Assembly: GCA_045540715.1 (NCBI GenBank)
Contig: JAZQHT010000004.1
Location: 124,001-188,000, forward strand
Source of the DNA: UMGS1279 sp045540715
GTDB taxonomy: Bacteria > Bacillota > Clostridia > Oscillospirales > Acutalibacteraceae
Direction: 5' to 3'
DNA length: 64,000 nt
A program made the translations under genes and the position numbers. Below are positions 50,411-60,277 of this stretch, one piece after another. The stretch's first letter is position 1; each line of letters begins with the position of its first letter. Below the pieces are notes generated by a model. It made no database searches. It saw only the letters and a list, made by a program, of their open reading frames with translations, and had not been told where the DNA came from.

Positions 50411-51662
50411 AACTTTTCCTTTTTATATCTATTCCTATTTGCAATAGGTTTTTCTCTATATTTTCGTAACCACGGTCTATATGGTGTAATTCTTCAATAT
50501 TTGTAACTCCGTTTGCTTTTGATGCTGCCACTACTAATGCTGCCCCACCACGTAAATCGGTGCAACGGACGTTACTGCCCCAAAGTTTATTTGCACCCGT
50601 TACTATAGCAACTCTACCTTCAACGTTAATTTTTGCGCCCATACGCTTTAATTCATCAACGTATTTAAAACGGTTTTCAAAAATGTTTTCAACAAAAACC
50701 GAAGTGCCAAAAGCTAAGCTTAACATAGCTAGGGTTGTTGGGGCGGCATCTGTTGGAAAACCGGGGTAATAATGGGTTTTAATGGTATCAACGCTATTTA
50801 ACCTTTTAGGTGCATTTATATAAAGCATATTGCTTTCTGCTTTTATATTACAACCCGCAGTTTTAAAAACGTCTAACACGGGTAATAAATGGCTTGTGTT
50901 AGTATTTTTAAGCAGCAGTTCCCCGCCCGTTATTGCGGCACATGACATATATGTTGAAGCCACAATTCTATCGGGAATTACGGTGTGAGTAGTGCCTTTT
51001 AGCTCGTTAACGCCTTCAATTTCTATGTACCCGTTATTATAATAAATTTTAGCGCCTGCTTTATTTAAAAAATCAATTAAATTGATAATTTCGGGTTCTC
51101 TAGCAGCATTATGAATTATTGTTTTACCACTTGCTACACTTGCCGCAATTACTGCGTTTTCTGTTGCCCCAACACTTGGTATTGGCAAAAATATTTCATT
51201 TCCGGTTAAAAAGCCATTTACTTTGCAGTTTAAACTGCCGTGTTGCTCGTTTATTTCGGCTCCTAATTGTTTTAATGCAGATATATGTATATCAATAGGT
51301 CTTGGACCTAATTCGCAGCCCCCGGGGCTACAAAGTTTAGCCATTTTTGTTCTTGCTAAAATGCTTCCTAAAAATATAATTGAAGAACGCATTTCGCGCA
51401 TTAAATCATCAGGGATTGCATAATTATTAACCCCTAAAGAATTAACAATTATTGTTTGGCCTTCACGCTTTACGGTGCAACCTAAATGCTCTAAAATTTT
51501 TATCGCCGCATTAATATCCAATAAATGTGGACAGTTATGTATTATACTTTCACCTTTTACTAAAACGGTTGCCGCAAGTATCGGTAAAGCTGCATTTTTT
51601 GAGCCTTGAACCAAAAGTTCGCCCTCTACTTTATTGCCACCGTTTATTACAAGTTTAGACAT
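50400..51662 (-). CDS. murA: UDP-N-acetylglucosamine 1-carboxyvinyltransferase
   Basis: 420 residues. First committed step of peptidoglycan synthesis: transfer of enolpyruvate from PEP to UDP-GlcNAc. Visible: the N-terminal KLVINGGNKVEGELLVQGSKNAALPILAA with catalytic Lys-Asn, the PEP-loop Cys in LCSPGGCELGPRPIDIH (the fosfomycin-targeted Cys), and FPTDAAPTTLAML. The frame begins at 51671, but the ATG at 51660-51662 follows AAAGGAG. Placement in the dcw cluster, between murG and ftsQ, is typical for some Clostridia; it may be one of two MurA copies. Confidence 0.95.
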   Translation of the reverse strand: MSKLVINGGNKVEGELLVQGSKNAALPILAATVLVKGESIIHNCPHLLDINAAIKILEHLGCTVKREGQTIIVNSLGVNNYAIPDDLMREMRSSIIFLGSILARTKMAKLCSPGGCELGPRPIDIHISALKQLGAEINEQHGSLNCKVNGFLTGNEIFLPIPSVGATENAVIAASVASGKTIIHNAAREPEIINLIDFLNKAGAKIYYNNGYIEIEGVNELKGTTHTVIPDRIVASTYMSCAAITGGELLLKNTNTSHLLPVLDVFKTAGCNIKAESNMLYINAPKRLNSVDTIKTHYYPGFPTDAAPTTLAMLSLAFGTSVFVENIFENRFKYVDELKRMGAKINVEGRVAIVTGANKLWGSNVRCTDLRGGAALVVAASKANGVTNIEELHHIDRGYENIEKNLLQIGIDIKRKSYGS

Positions 51663-51734
51663 AGGTTGCACTCCTTTATAGAATAAATACTTTTGCCGTT
51701 TATTCTATATTATGCAAGCCTTTGTCTTTGGTGA

Positions 51735-52847
51735 TTAGTTTTCTAATAGTTTCATTAAAGAGTTATAAATAATTTCTGTTGCGTTAGAAATTGTTGCGTT
51801 TTTAGCTTTAATTGACATATCTTCTAACCTTGCGTCATCATTTATAAGACTAAATATTTTATCTTCTAAAGTGTTAATTTCGGTTTCTTCAACAATTTCT
51901 GCAGCCCCAACATTTTTTAATGACAATGCATTAAAATACTGATGGTTTTCTGCAACGTTTGGAGAAGGTACAAATATACAAGGTTTTGCACAAACGCCAA
52001 TCTCTGTTAAAGAAATTGCACCTGCACGTGAAATTACTAAATCTGCTGCAGGAAGACATATTGTGCTATCTAAATAATCGCTAACAATTAAGTTTTGATT
52101 ATCTACTATTACTCTGCTTTCATCTAAGCTTTTAGCAAATTCAGTATAATTTGCGCGGCCGGTACCATGAACAAACATAACGTCAACGTTTGACCAATGC
52201 TTTTTAATAATTTCAAGCATTGCATTATTTATTTTCTCGGCACCTAGTGAACCACCCATTGACAGTACAATTTTTTTATTATGAGTAATACCCAGTTTTT
52301 CTCTAGCAGCTTTTTTATCTAATAAAAGCATTTCTTGACGAACGGGATTGCCGGTAATTACAGGCTCTTTATTTAAATTCAAACGTGCTTTTGCATCCGC
52401 CATTGCAAGCATTACAAGATCAACTTTATTAATTAAAAGTTTTGTTGTAACGCCAGGAAAAGCATTTTGTTCGTGAATTGCGGTTTTAATTTTTAGTTTA
52501 GTCGCTTCACGTAAAACGGGGCCCGAAACGTACCCGCCTGTTCCCACTACCAAATCGGGTTTAAGTTTTTTAAGTAAATCTCTTGAACGTTTACTTGAAG
52601 AAAAAACAAGGCTTATAGCCTTAATATTTCTTTTAATATTTTCTAAATTAATTTTTCTTTGAAAACCTGCAACCTCAATTGGATAAAATTCATATCCAGC
52701 TTCAGAAACAAGTCTTTCTTCCATACCGCCTTTTTTTCCAATATAGGAAATTTTGGCAGTTGGATGTTTATCTTTTATGTAATTTGCTACTGCTAAAGCA
52801 GGATTAATATGTCCTGCTGTGCCGCCTCCTGCAAATAAAATATGCAT
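51735..52847 (-). CDS. murG: Lipid II synthase MurG
   Basis: 370 residues. A GT-B glycosyltransferase that adds GlcNAc to lipid I on the inner membrane face. N-terminal glycine-rich HILFAGGGTAGHINPALAVA, then GTGGYVSGPVLREA, IHEQNAFPGVTTKLL, and in the C-terminal domain VLSMGGSLGAEKINNA, DLVISRAGAISLTEI and PSPNVAENHQYFNAL. It follows ftsW by 12 bases. Confidence 0.96.
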   Translation of the reverse strand: MHILFAGGGTAGHINPALAVANYIKDKHPTAKISYIGKKGGMEERLVSEAGYEFYPIEVAGFQRKINLENIKRNIKAISLVFSSSKRSRDLLKKLKPDLVVGTGGYVSGPVLREATKLKIKTAIHEQNAFPGVTTKLLINKVDLVMLAMADAKARLNLNKEPVITGNPVRQEMLLLDKKAAREKLGITHNKKIVLSMGGSLGAEKINNAMLEIIKKHWSNVDVMFVHGTGRANYTEFAKSLDESRVIVDNQNLIVSDYLDSTICLPAADLVISRAGAISLTEIGVCAKPCIFVPSPNVAENHQYFNALSLKNVGAAEIVEETEINTLEDKIFSLINDDARLEDMSIKAKNATISNATEIIYNSLMKLLEN

Positions 52848-52859
52848 AACTCTTCCCCT

Positions 52860-53993
52860 TTAGTTCTTTTCTATTGTGCTCGTTCTCGAAACCGCAAGCA
52901 CGATACCCATTTGAGCAAGCAATATGAGTAATGCCGTACCACCGTAACTAAAGAACGGTAAACTAATACCTGTGTTTGGCATTGTGTTTGTTACAACTAA
53001 AATATTTAACATTACTTGAAGTCCAACTTGGAAGGTAATACCAAGCGATAAAAGTGAACCAAATTTATCGGGACAACGCATTGCAATAACAAATCCACGC
53101 CAAATCAAAGCACAAAATAGAGCAATTATAATTAATGCACCTATAAGGCCTAGTTCTTCACAAACAATTGAAAAAATAAAGTCGTTATGTGGTTCGGGTA
53201 GCCATAGATATTTTTGACGTGATTTACCAAAACCGCGCCCCATAATACCGCCGGATCCAATTGCTAAAAGAGATTGAATTGTTTGATATCCTTTACCCGA
53301 AGCATCGCTCCAAGGGTTAAACCAATACTGTAAGCGGTCGGCTGCGTATCCTAGTGCTCCACTTAAAACAAAAATTAAACCTGCAACACCAACAACTCCA
53401 CCGCCTGCTGCGATATATCTTTTTTTAATACCGCCAACAAACATTAGCATTAAACCAATAGCAAAAATTAGTATTGTTGCAGAAATATGGGGTTCAAAAA
53501 ATACTAATAAGCAAGGCACTGCAAGAAGTCCACCCATAAATAAAATACCGAATTTTGCATTTTGCATTTGTTCGTGGTGGTTTGCAATTAAAGCAGAAAA
53601 TAATAAAATTACTGCAAACTTTGCAATTTCGGAAGGTTGAAAGTTAAACGAACCAACAACTATCCAACGTTTAACCCCCATAATTTGAGCCGGCATTATT
53701 AAAAGAACGGCTAATATTACAAGTGTTGCAAGATATAAAATCCAAGCAAATCTTTTATATTTATGAAAGTTTATTTTTGAAATTGCGAGCATTATTATAA
53801 CGCCTACAACCGCAAAAATTGCTTGCCTTATTATAAAGTGATAACTATTGCCAAAATATGCTTCTGCATAAGGGTAACTTGCAGAAAATAACATTATAAG
53901 GCCAATTACCAATAAACTTAAAACTAAAACTAGAAAACCGACATCTAATTTGCCGGGTAATATCCAACTGCTGTTTATTTTATTTTTCTTCAT
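52860..53993 (-). CDS. ftsW: SEDS peptidoglycan polymerase FtsW
   Basis: 377 residues with about ten TM helices. SEDS features: SASYPYAEAYFGNSYHFIIRQAI, KRWIVVGSFNFQPSEIAKFAVI, YWFNPWSDASGKGYQTIQSLLAIGSGGIMGRGFGKSRQKYLWLPEPHNDFIFSI with the catalytic-type Asp, and a C-terminal TGISLPFFSYGGTALLI. It polymerises lipid II at the septum together with the PASTA PBP of this cluster. The ATG at 53991-53993 is used rather than the 54011 opening because AAAGGAGAA precedes it. Confidence 0.94.
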   Translation of the reverse strand: MKKNKINSSWILPGKLDVGFLVLVLSLLVIGLIMLFSASYPYAEAYFGNSYHFIIRQAIFAVVGVIIMLAISKINFHKYKRFAWILYLATLVILAVLLIMPAQIMGVKRWIVVGSFNFQPSEIAKFAVILLFSALIANHHEQMQNAKFGILFMGGLLAVPCLLVFFEPHISATILIFAIGLMLMFVGGIKKRYIAAGGGVVGVAGLIFVLSGALGYAADRLQYWFNPWSDASGKGYQTIQSLLAIGSGGIMGRGFGKSRQKYLWLPEPHNDFIFSIVCEELGLIGALIIIALFCALIWRGFVIAMRCPDKFGSLLSLGITFQVGLQVMLNILVVTNTMPNTGISLPFFSYGGTALLILLAQMGIVLAVSRTSTIEKN

Positions 53994-54048
53994 AGTCGGT
54001 TCTCCTTTCAAAATATTATAGTTTTATTTAACTGAAAATTTTGTTTAA

Positions 54049-55062
54049 TTATCTGCCAAACCAAAATAAAAGATATGCAATTACTGCAAAAATAAAGGTT
54101 ACAAAAGAAAATACTAATACTATTTTTTCTTCTTTCCAACCACACATTTCAAAATGGTGATGAAGCGGAGACATTTTGAATAATCTTTTCTTTGTCTTTT
54201 TAAAATATAAAACCTGTAAAATTACTGATATTGCTTCTACTAAATAAATAACACCTACAAGTAAAAGCAATACGGGTTTTCCTATTGCAAAAGAAATACC
54301 AACAACTGCGCCACCTAAAAATAGTGAACCGGTATCTCCCATAAATACCTTTGCAGGATATGAATTCCACATTAAAAAACCTATTAGTGCACCTGCAAGA
54401 GAGGCTGATAAAACGTTAGCACCCATAAAGCCGCTATATGTTGCTACAAGTAAAAAGAAACAAGCAACAATAACCGTAACACTACTAACAAGTCCGTCTA
54501 GACCATCAGTTAAATTTACTGCGTTTGTAAAGCCGTAAATAAATATAAGTGATATTGGCCAGAAAATTATACCAACACCGCTCGTAATAGAAACTTCACC
54601 AATAAATGGGATCCAGGTTGTGTCCATGCCGCTTAATGCTAAACTTGCTAAAAAAGCGGCCGCAACTAAAAGTTGCAAAAAGGTTTTTTGTTTTGCGGTT
54701 AAACCTAAATTGCGTTTTTTAACAACCTTAATATAATCGTCAAAAAATCCTATAAAGCCCATTAATATAGCAAGACCTAGCGCTGAAAGCCATCTTGCTG
54801 TTTTTACAATGTTAGCAGAAAATACACTACCACCAATAACAGGTCCTAAAAGAAGTGCAATTCCAAGGCCTGCAACCGTACCCATTACAATAAGAACGCC
54901 GCCCATTGTGGGTGTTCCCTCTTTTGAAGCGTGCCAAGATGGGCCTTCTTCTAAAATGGTTTGCCCAAATTTTAGTTTTTTAAGTAAAGGAATTAGTGGA
55001 TAGCCAAATGCAAAGGCTACCAAAAATCCTACTAATGCTGCAATTAAAGTAGAAAAATCCAT
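54049..55062 (-). CDS. mraY: Phospho-N-acetylmuramoyl-pentapeptide transferase MraY
   Basis: 337 residues with ten predicted TM helices. It makes lipid I from UDP-MurNAc-pentapeptide and undecaprenyl phosphate. Signatures: GTPTMGGVLIV at the N-terminal loop, GFFDDYIKVVKKRNLGLTAKQK, NLTDGLDGLVSSVT (catalytic Asp), GDTGSLFLGG, and the C-terminal PLHHHFEMCGWKEEKIV. It directly follows murE here (1-base gap); the usual murF between them is absent. Confidence 0.96.
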   Translation of the reverse strand: MDFSTLIAALVGFLVAFAFGYPLIPLLKKLKFGQTILEEGPSWHASKEGTPTMGGVLIVMGTVAGLGIALLLGPVIGGSVFSANIVKTARWLSALGLAILMGFIGFFDDYIKVVKKRNLGLTAKQKTFLQLLVAAAFLASLALSGMDTTWIPFIGEVSITSGVGIIFWPISLIFIYGFTNAVNLTDGLDGLVSSVTVIVACFFLLVATYSGFMGANVLSASLAGALIGFLMWNSYPAKVFMGDTGSLFLGGAVVGISFAIGKPVLLLLVGVIYLVEAISVILQVLYFKKTKKRLFKMSPLHHHFEMCGWKEEKIVLVFSFVTFIFAVIAYLLFWFGR

Positions 55063-55063
55063 T

Positions 55064-56485
55064 TTACTTCTTCTCCTTTAAAATATCCGCTACTATTTCG
55101 CGCTCGTCTAAATGAATTGTACCGTAATCTAATATTTGATAGGTTTCGTGTCCTTTACCCGCTAAAACTATAATATCGCCTTCTTTTGCATTATCTAACG
55201 CAAATTTTATAGCTTCTGCACGGTTAACAACAATTTTATAAGGTGTTACGGTATTTTTCATACCGGCAACAATATCTTTAATAATTGAAAGCGGTTCTTC
55301 ACTACGTGGATTATCGCTTGTTACAACAACGTAATCTGAATTTCTTGCCGCAATTTCACCCATTATGGGTCGTTTTGTTGTATCGCGGTCGCCGCCGCAA
55401 CCAAACACGCAAACAAGACGGTTTTTAGGGCACTCTTTAAAAGTTGTTAAAATGTTCAACAAGCCATCGGGCGTGTGAGCATAGTCTATAATTACAGTAT
55501 AAGGTGTATCGGTTGGAACAATTTCTGCTCTGCCTTTAATGCCTTTAACCTTTGTTATTGCTTTGGTTATATCTTCAATATCGAAGCCTAATTGCATAAC
55601 TGCAATAATTGCCGACATTGAGTTATAAACGCTAAACTTACCCGGAATTGAAAATTTAATGCGGCTTATGCAGTTAAAGCCTACAAATTCGTAATCAACA
55701 CCACGCGCTTTAAAATTAATACTTTTAGCTGAGTAGGTTGTGGTATCTTCTTTAAGTGAAAATGTTATAACCTTGCAATTTAGATTTTCACAAATATATT
55801 GACTATATTTATCATCTGCGTTAATTACTGCAGATTTGCACATTGTAAACAATTTCTTTTTAGCAGCCAAGTAATTTTCCATACTGCCGTGATAATCTAA
55901 ATGGTCTCTGGTTAAATTAGTAAAAATGGCAACCTCAAACTCAAGACCATAAACTCGATTTTGATCTAATGCGTGCGAAGAAACCTCCATAACTGCATAT
56001 TCGCAACCTTCTTTTACCATCTCTGCGAATAATTTGTTTAGTTCTAAAGGAGAAGGTGTGGTGTTTTTAGAGTCAACCACTTTTGAGCCGATTAGATTTT
56101 GAATTGTGCCTATTAAACCAACCTTATGGCCTAATTCTTCTAAAATGCTTTTGATAATATAAGTAACCGAAGTTTTACCGTTTGTTCCTGTAACTGCAAT
56201 TAACTTTAACTTTTTAGAGGGATTGCCATAATATGCTGCCGACATTTGAGCAAATGTTACCCTTGCGTTTTCAACAATTATTTGATTTTCAAAGCCAATA
56301 TCTTTTTCGCAAACAATTGCCGCAGCACCTTTTTCAATAGCACTTTGTGCATATTTATGGCCATCTTCTTTAGCGCCGCTAATACAAACAAAGCAGCTGC
56401 CTTTTTCTACCTCACGCGAATCGCAAGTAAGGTTAGTAATTTCAATATCTTTTGAACAAATTGGTAAAATTTCTTTTAGTTTCAT
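55064..56485 (-). CDS. murE: UDP-MurNAc-tripeptide synthetase MurE, DAP type
   Basis: 473 residues of the Mur ligase family. Substrate domain with TNLTCDSREVEKGSCFVCISG, ATP-binding VTGTNGKTSVTYI, TTPSPLELNKLFAEM, HALDQNRVYGLEF, FTNLTRDHLDYHGSM, and the C-terminal VVVTSDNPRSEEPLSII. The DNPR motif marks meso-DAP-adding enzymes (Lys-type enzymes differ), consistent with ddh nearby. It adds the third residue to the stem peptide. Confidence 0.95.
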   Translation of the reverse strand: MKLKEILPICSKDIEITNLTCDSREVEKGSCFVCISGAKEDGHKYAQSAIEKGAAAIVCEKDIGFENQIIVENARVTFAQMSAAYYGNPSKKLKLIAVTGTNGKTSVTYIIKSILEELGHKVGLIGTIQNLIGSKVVDSKNTTPSPLELNKLFAEMVKEGCEYAVMEVSSHALDQNRVYGLEFEVAIFTNLTRDHLDYHGSMENYLAAKKKLFTMCKSAVINADDKYSQYICENLNCKVITFSLKEDTTTYSAKSINFKARGVDYEFVGFNCISRIKFSIPGKFSVYNSMSAIIAVMQLGFDIEDITKAITKVKGIKGRAEIVPTDTPYTVIIDYAHTPDGLLNILTTFKECPKNRLVCVFGCGGDRDTTKRPIMGEIAARNSDYVVVTSDNPRSEEPLSIIKDIVAGMKNTVTPYKIVVNRAEAIKFALDNAKEGDIIVLAGKGHETYQILDYGTIHLDEREIVADILKEKK

Positions 56486-56504
56486 TTAAGGTCTCTCTTT
56501 AAAA

Positions 56505-58763
56505 TTATTGTGTCATATCTCCGCTTTCGTAGCTTCTGAAATATACTTCAATTACAGAGCCTTCGTCAACCTCTGTTCCCTCTTTAATACTTTGAGAGTA
56601 AGAAACAACTATGCTTTGTGTTAAAGTATTTCCTTTAAAGGTTACGTTTAGTCCCGCATTTGTTGCAATAGAGTTTACTTCTGAAATTGAGCAACCTATT
56701 AGGTTTGGAACTTTAACCTTTTCTACTGTCGGATTTTCTTCGGTGTAAAGTATAACAACACCGTTTTTATAAATTGATTGTGTACTGCCGGGCAATTGTT
56801 TTGTAACGGTATCTCCTTGCCCTACAACTGAATATTTTAATGATGAGTTAATTAATACGTTTTTCGCATCTTTAAGCGACATGCCCACAACATTAGGAAC
56901 TGTAATTGCCAAGGTTTTAAGTTCGTCTTCTGTGTATTTAGGTTCGTATCCTAAATAAGGAAGAACGTCGGCAAAAATTTGTCCGCCCACAGGTGCGCAT
57001 ATGTTACCACCGTAATATTCGTTACCGGTTGGTTCGTCAATAATAACTAAAACCGCCAGTTCCGGGTCATCCATTGGAGCAAAACCGGCAAATGATGCAA
57101 CATATAGTCCGCTTTGACCGGTAGTTTGCATTTCTCGAACCTTTTGCGAGGTACCGGTTTTACCGCCTATTCTATACCCTGCAACGTAGGCGTTTTTGCC
57201 GCCCCCCACTGCTACAACGTCTTCTAAAATTCCACAAATTATTTTTGAGGTTTCTTTAGAAATAACCTGGCGTTTAACCTTTGTATCAAAGTTTTTAACA
57301 ACGTTTTGTTCGCTATCAATAATTTTGCTAACAACGTGTGGTTCTACTAAATAGCCGCCGTTAACAGTAGCAGAAAGTGCTGTTAATAACTGAATTGGTG
57401 TTACTTTAAACGTTTGACCGAAAGAAGCAGATGCTAATTCAACAGGTCCCATTTTGCTTTCGCTGTAATACTGAGAAGTTGCTTCGCCGGGTAAATCAAT
57501 ACCCGTTTTTGATGTTAATCCAAATGCGTCGAAATATTTGGAGAAAATATTAACACCAACCGTTTGACCTAACGAAATAAAGAAGGGGTTACAAGAATTT
57601 TGTGTTGCTTGAGATAGATTTTGAATTCCGTGTCCACCGTCTTTATGACAATTATATTTTTGACCTGCAACAAAGATTGTACCCGTGCAGTTAAAACTGT
57701 GATTAACGTTTGTTAGGCCTTCTTCTAACGCAATAGCTTCCGTAATAACTTTGAAAACAGAACCAGGTTCATAAGGATCGGAAATGGTTTTGTTGCGCCA
57801 TTGACGATTTCTTAAGTCAGAAAGTAATTTTGTTCTTTCTTCGCCCTCAAGTTTATCAACTTCGGCTTGATCGGCCTCTGAAAGTACAAATGGAGTATTA
57901 GGATTAAAATCTCCCTTTGTGGCCATTGCCTTAATTGCGCCCGTTTTTACGTTCATAACAATTACGGCACCACGCTGGGCGGGTTTATTATTAATTACTG
58001 CTTGGTTTAAATATTTTTCAGCAACGTACTGAATATACGAATCGATTGTACAAACAAGAGAATTACCCGGTTTTGAATCAACCTTCTTTTCGTATGTAAA
58101 GGTCATTGCGTTACCGTGAGCATTTTTCGCTGAAACTATACGGCCGGGTGTACCGGTTAATTCTTCATCATATTGAAGTTCAAGACCCGATAGTCCTTGG
58201 TTATCATCCCCTACAAAACCTAAAACAGTAGAAGCAAGTTCTTGGTTGGGGTAATAACGCTTGGTAGCTTCGTCAAGGCCTATGTAAGAAGACATTGAAA
58301 GATCTTCGTGCTTTGTAATAAATTCGCGAACCTTATCGGTAACGTCTTTTTCAACCTTGCGTTTAATTGCAACGTAATAACTTGAAGTTTTTTCAATATC
58401 GCTTGCAATACTTTCTTTGTCTAGTTCTAAAATTTCTGAAAGTTCGTTTATAATTGCGTTTTTAACCTGAATTTTAACCGATTCATCAGCAATTGAAGCA
58501 ATTGCGTTTGGAGTTACAAATACAGTCCACACAGGAGCGCTGGTTGCAAGCAAATTCATATTGCTATCGTAAATATCTCCGCGTTCTGCTGTTATTCTTG
58601 CATCATAAAGTTGTTGCTCGGTGGCCTTTTGTTGATATTCTGCGCCTTTGATGATGGTAATATTAATTAAACTGCCGCCCACCATTGCAACCGGAATAAT
58701 AAAAAACATTAACATACAAAGCATTCTGTTTAACATTTGTTTTGTTGGACCATTTTGTGCCAC
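56505..58763 (-). CDS. Septal penicillin-binding protein with two PASTA domains
   Basis: 752 residues. Membrane anchor about residues 15-40, PBP dimerisation domain (ITAERGDIYDSNMNLLATSAP), transpeptidase with SVFKV (SxxK), SCN (SxN) and KTGTSQ (KTG), then two PASTA domains at the C-terminus (TVPNVVGMSLKDAKNVLI and VKVPNLIGCSISEVNSIA). This is the PBP2B/SpoVD-type FtsI partner of FtsW; two PASTA units match that group. The frame opens at 58775; the GTG at 58763 with AGGTGG upstream is the more plausible start. The murE-side order (PBP then murE) is standard for Firmicutes. Confidence 0.93.
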   Translation of the reverse strand: MAQNGPTKQMLNRMLCMLMFFIIPVAMVGGSLINITIIKGAEYQQKATEQQLYDARITAERGDIYDSNMNLLATSAPVWTVFVTPNAIASIADESVKIQVKNAIINELSEILELDKESIASDIEKTSSYYVAIKRKVEKDVTDKVREFITKHEDLSMSSYIGLDEATKRYYPNQELASTVLGFVGDDNQGLSGLELQYDEELTGTPGRIVSAKNAHGNAMTFTYEKKVDSKPGNSLVCTIDSYIQYVAEKYLNQAVINNKPAQRGAVIVMNVKTGAIKAMATKGDFNPNTPFVLSEADQAEVDKLEGEERTKLLSDLRNRQWRNKTISDPYEPGSVFKVITEAIALEEGLTNVNHSFNCTGTIFVAGQKYNCHKDGGHGIQNLSQATQNSCNPFFISLGQTVGVNIFSKYFDAFGLTSKTGIDLPGEATSQYYSESKMGPVELASASFGQTFKVTPIQLLTALSATVNGGYLVEPHVVSKIIDSEQNVVKNFDTKVKRQVISKETSKIICGILEDVVAVGGGKNAYVAGYRIGGKTGTSQKVREMQTTGQSGLYVASFAGFAPMDDPELAVLVIIDEPTGNEYYGGNICAPVGGQIFADVLPYLGYEPKYTEDELKTLAITVPNVVGMSLKDAKNVLINSSLKYSVVGQGDTVTKQLPGSTQSIYKNGVVILYTEENPTVEKVKVPNLIGCSISEVNSIATNAGLNVTFKGNTLTQSIVVSYSQSIKEGTEVDEGSVIEVYFRSYESGDMTQ

Positions 58764-58815
58764 CGCGCTCACCACCTTTAGTATAATTTATATTATATAT
58801 AATAAATAACACTTA

Positions 58816-58844
58816 ATGCGAGAGCCGAAAAACAGCCCTCGCAT
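58816..58844 (-). other. Hairpin in the ftsL-PBP gap
   Basis: ATGCGAG and CTCGCAT pair perfectly, extended by GC/GC across a mismatch, around an A-rich loop. It lies between the ftsL stop and the PBP start, lacks a strong U-run, and could stabilise the transcript or attenuate it slightly. Confidence 0.4.
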
Positions 58845-58866
58845 ATCAATTTATGTTATTTTAGGC

Positions 58867-59337
58867 TCAATTATTCTCGGCGAGTTCTAACCCACCGGAA
58901 GTAATGGCCTTATTTTCTTCATTTGTCTTAATATAGACAACCTGACTTTTGTCCATTTTGCGCATACCTAAACTATATGCTTCTTGCTCTAAATTGCTAT
59001 AAGAAAGTTTCTTTTCAAGTTCAACATTTAAGCGTGTAGCTTCACTTTCCATAACAGCAATTTCTTTATCTATTGCTTCAATTCTCGATTCTGTTGCGGT
59101 AATTTGTGCACGCAACACTAAATTACAACACAACATTATTAAAAATAGACCTGTAATTGCAATTAAGCCAAACCTAGGTCTAGCCTTTGCTTTAGCCTTT
59201 GAACGTGTTTTCGCACGACGTTTGGCTCCTGTTTTATTGTTAGGCATGGGCAAAACTTCGGCTTTGCGCTTTTCTGCAGGCATAAATAGTTCGAAATTAT
59301 ATGCCAAACTTGTGTCGTAATACTTTAAATTATCCAA
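58867..59337 (-). CDS. ftsL: FtsL-like division protein
   Basis: 156 residues. Very basic cytoplasmic N-terminus (GAKRRAKTRSKAKAKARPR), one TM helix (about 56-76), and an extracytoplasmic coiled coil (ATESRIEAIDKEIAVMESEA) ending in SLGMRKMDKSQVVYI, which matches the FtsL/DivIC-type 'LGM-x-P' ending. It partners with FtsQ and DivIC to activate septal FtsW/PBP. Low sequence conservation is normal for the family; the position between rsmH and the PBP makes the assignment. Confidence 0.85.
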   Translation of the reverse strand: MDNLKYYDTSLAYNFELFMPAEKRKAEVLPMPNNKTGAKRRAKTRSKAKAKARPRFGLIAITGLFLIMLCCNLVLRAQITATESRIEAIDKEIAVMESEATRLNVELEKKLSYSNLEQEAYSLGMRKMDKSQVVYIKTNEENKAITSGGLELAENN

Positions 59338-59353
59338 AACTTTGCCCCTCCTT

Positions 59354-60268
59354 TTACTTTATTTTTTCTAAGATTCTTAACTTTGCACTGCGCGAGCGTG
59401 CATTTATTTTTAGTTCTTCATCTGTTGCTATAATTGGCTTTTTATTAACCAATTTATTGCTTGGTGTTTTACCGCAAACACACACCGGAAAATCAGGTGG
59501 ACAGGTACAACCTTCACAAAGTTTTAAGAAGGTTTTTTTAACGATTCTATCTTCTAACGAGTGGAAGGTTATAACCGCTAATCTGCCGCCTATATTCAGC
59601 CTATTTGCCGCTTTTATTAGCGTATCGCTAATAATCTCAAGTTCGCCGTTAACCGCAATTCTGAGTGCCTGAAAGCACTTTCTGGCGGGGTGCCCATCGC
59701 GTTTGAATTTTGCAGGATAACAATCTGAAATTAGCTCGGCAAGTTCTGTGGTTGTGTTTATAGGCCTTCGTTTTACAATTTCACAAGCGATTTTGTAACT
59801 AAACTTTTCTTCACCGTAATCTGTAAAGATTTTAGCAAGTTCTTGTGCAGATAAATTATTTACTAAATCTGCAGCGCTTGTCCCCTCTTTGCTCATACGC
59901 ATATCTAAGGGCGCTTCATTGTGAAACGAAAAACCGCGTTCTGCGTTATCAAGCTGATAAGACGAAACGCCTAAATCTAAAAGCATTCCGTCAATTTTAT
60001 CAATATTTAATTCATTTAAAACTTTATCAAATTCTGAATAATTTGAACGAACAACCGTTGCGTTTAAACCCTTTAGTCTTTCGGTTGCGGCTTTTATTGC
60101 GTCGGGGTCGCGGTCAATAGCAATTAATCTGCCTTTATTTAAGCCTTTTGCTATATGATATGAATGGCCACCGCCACCAGCCGTACCGTCAACGTAAATG
60201 CCGTCTTCTTTAACGTTTAGCCCATCTATTGTTTCGTGAAGCAAAACAGAAATATGTGAAAATTCCAT
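59354..60268 (-). CDS. rsmH: 16S rRNA C1402 N4-methyltransferase RsmH
   Basis: 304 residues. SAM-binding VDGTAGGGGHSYHIAKGL at the N-terminus, DGMLLDLGVSSYQLDNAERGFSF, GHPARKCFQALRIAVNGELE and VITFHSLEDRIVK in order. Methylates N4 of C1402 in 16S rRNA. Second gene of the dcw cluster, 9 bases after mraZ. Confidence 0.96.
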   Translation of the reverse strand: MEFSHISVLLHETIDGLNVKEDGIYVDGTAGGGGHSYHIAKGLNKGRLIAIDRDPDAIKAATERLKGLNATVVRSNYSEFDKVLNELNIDKIDGMLLDLGVSSYQLDNAERGFSFHNEAPLDMRMSKEGTSAADLVNNLSAQELAKIFTDYGEEKFSYKIACEIVKRRPINTTTELAELISDCYPAKFKRDGHPARKCFQALRIAVNGELEIISDTLIKAANRLNIGGRLAVITFHSLEDRIVKKTFLKLCEGCTCPPDFPVCVCGKTPSNKLVNKKPIIATDEELKINARSRSAKLRILEKIK

Positions 60269-60277
60269 TTTTAACCC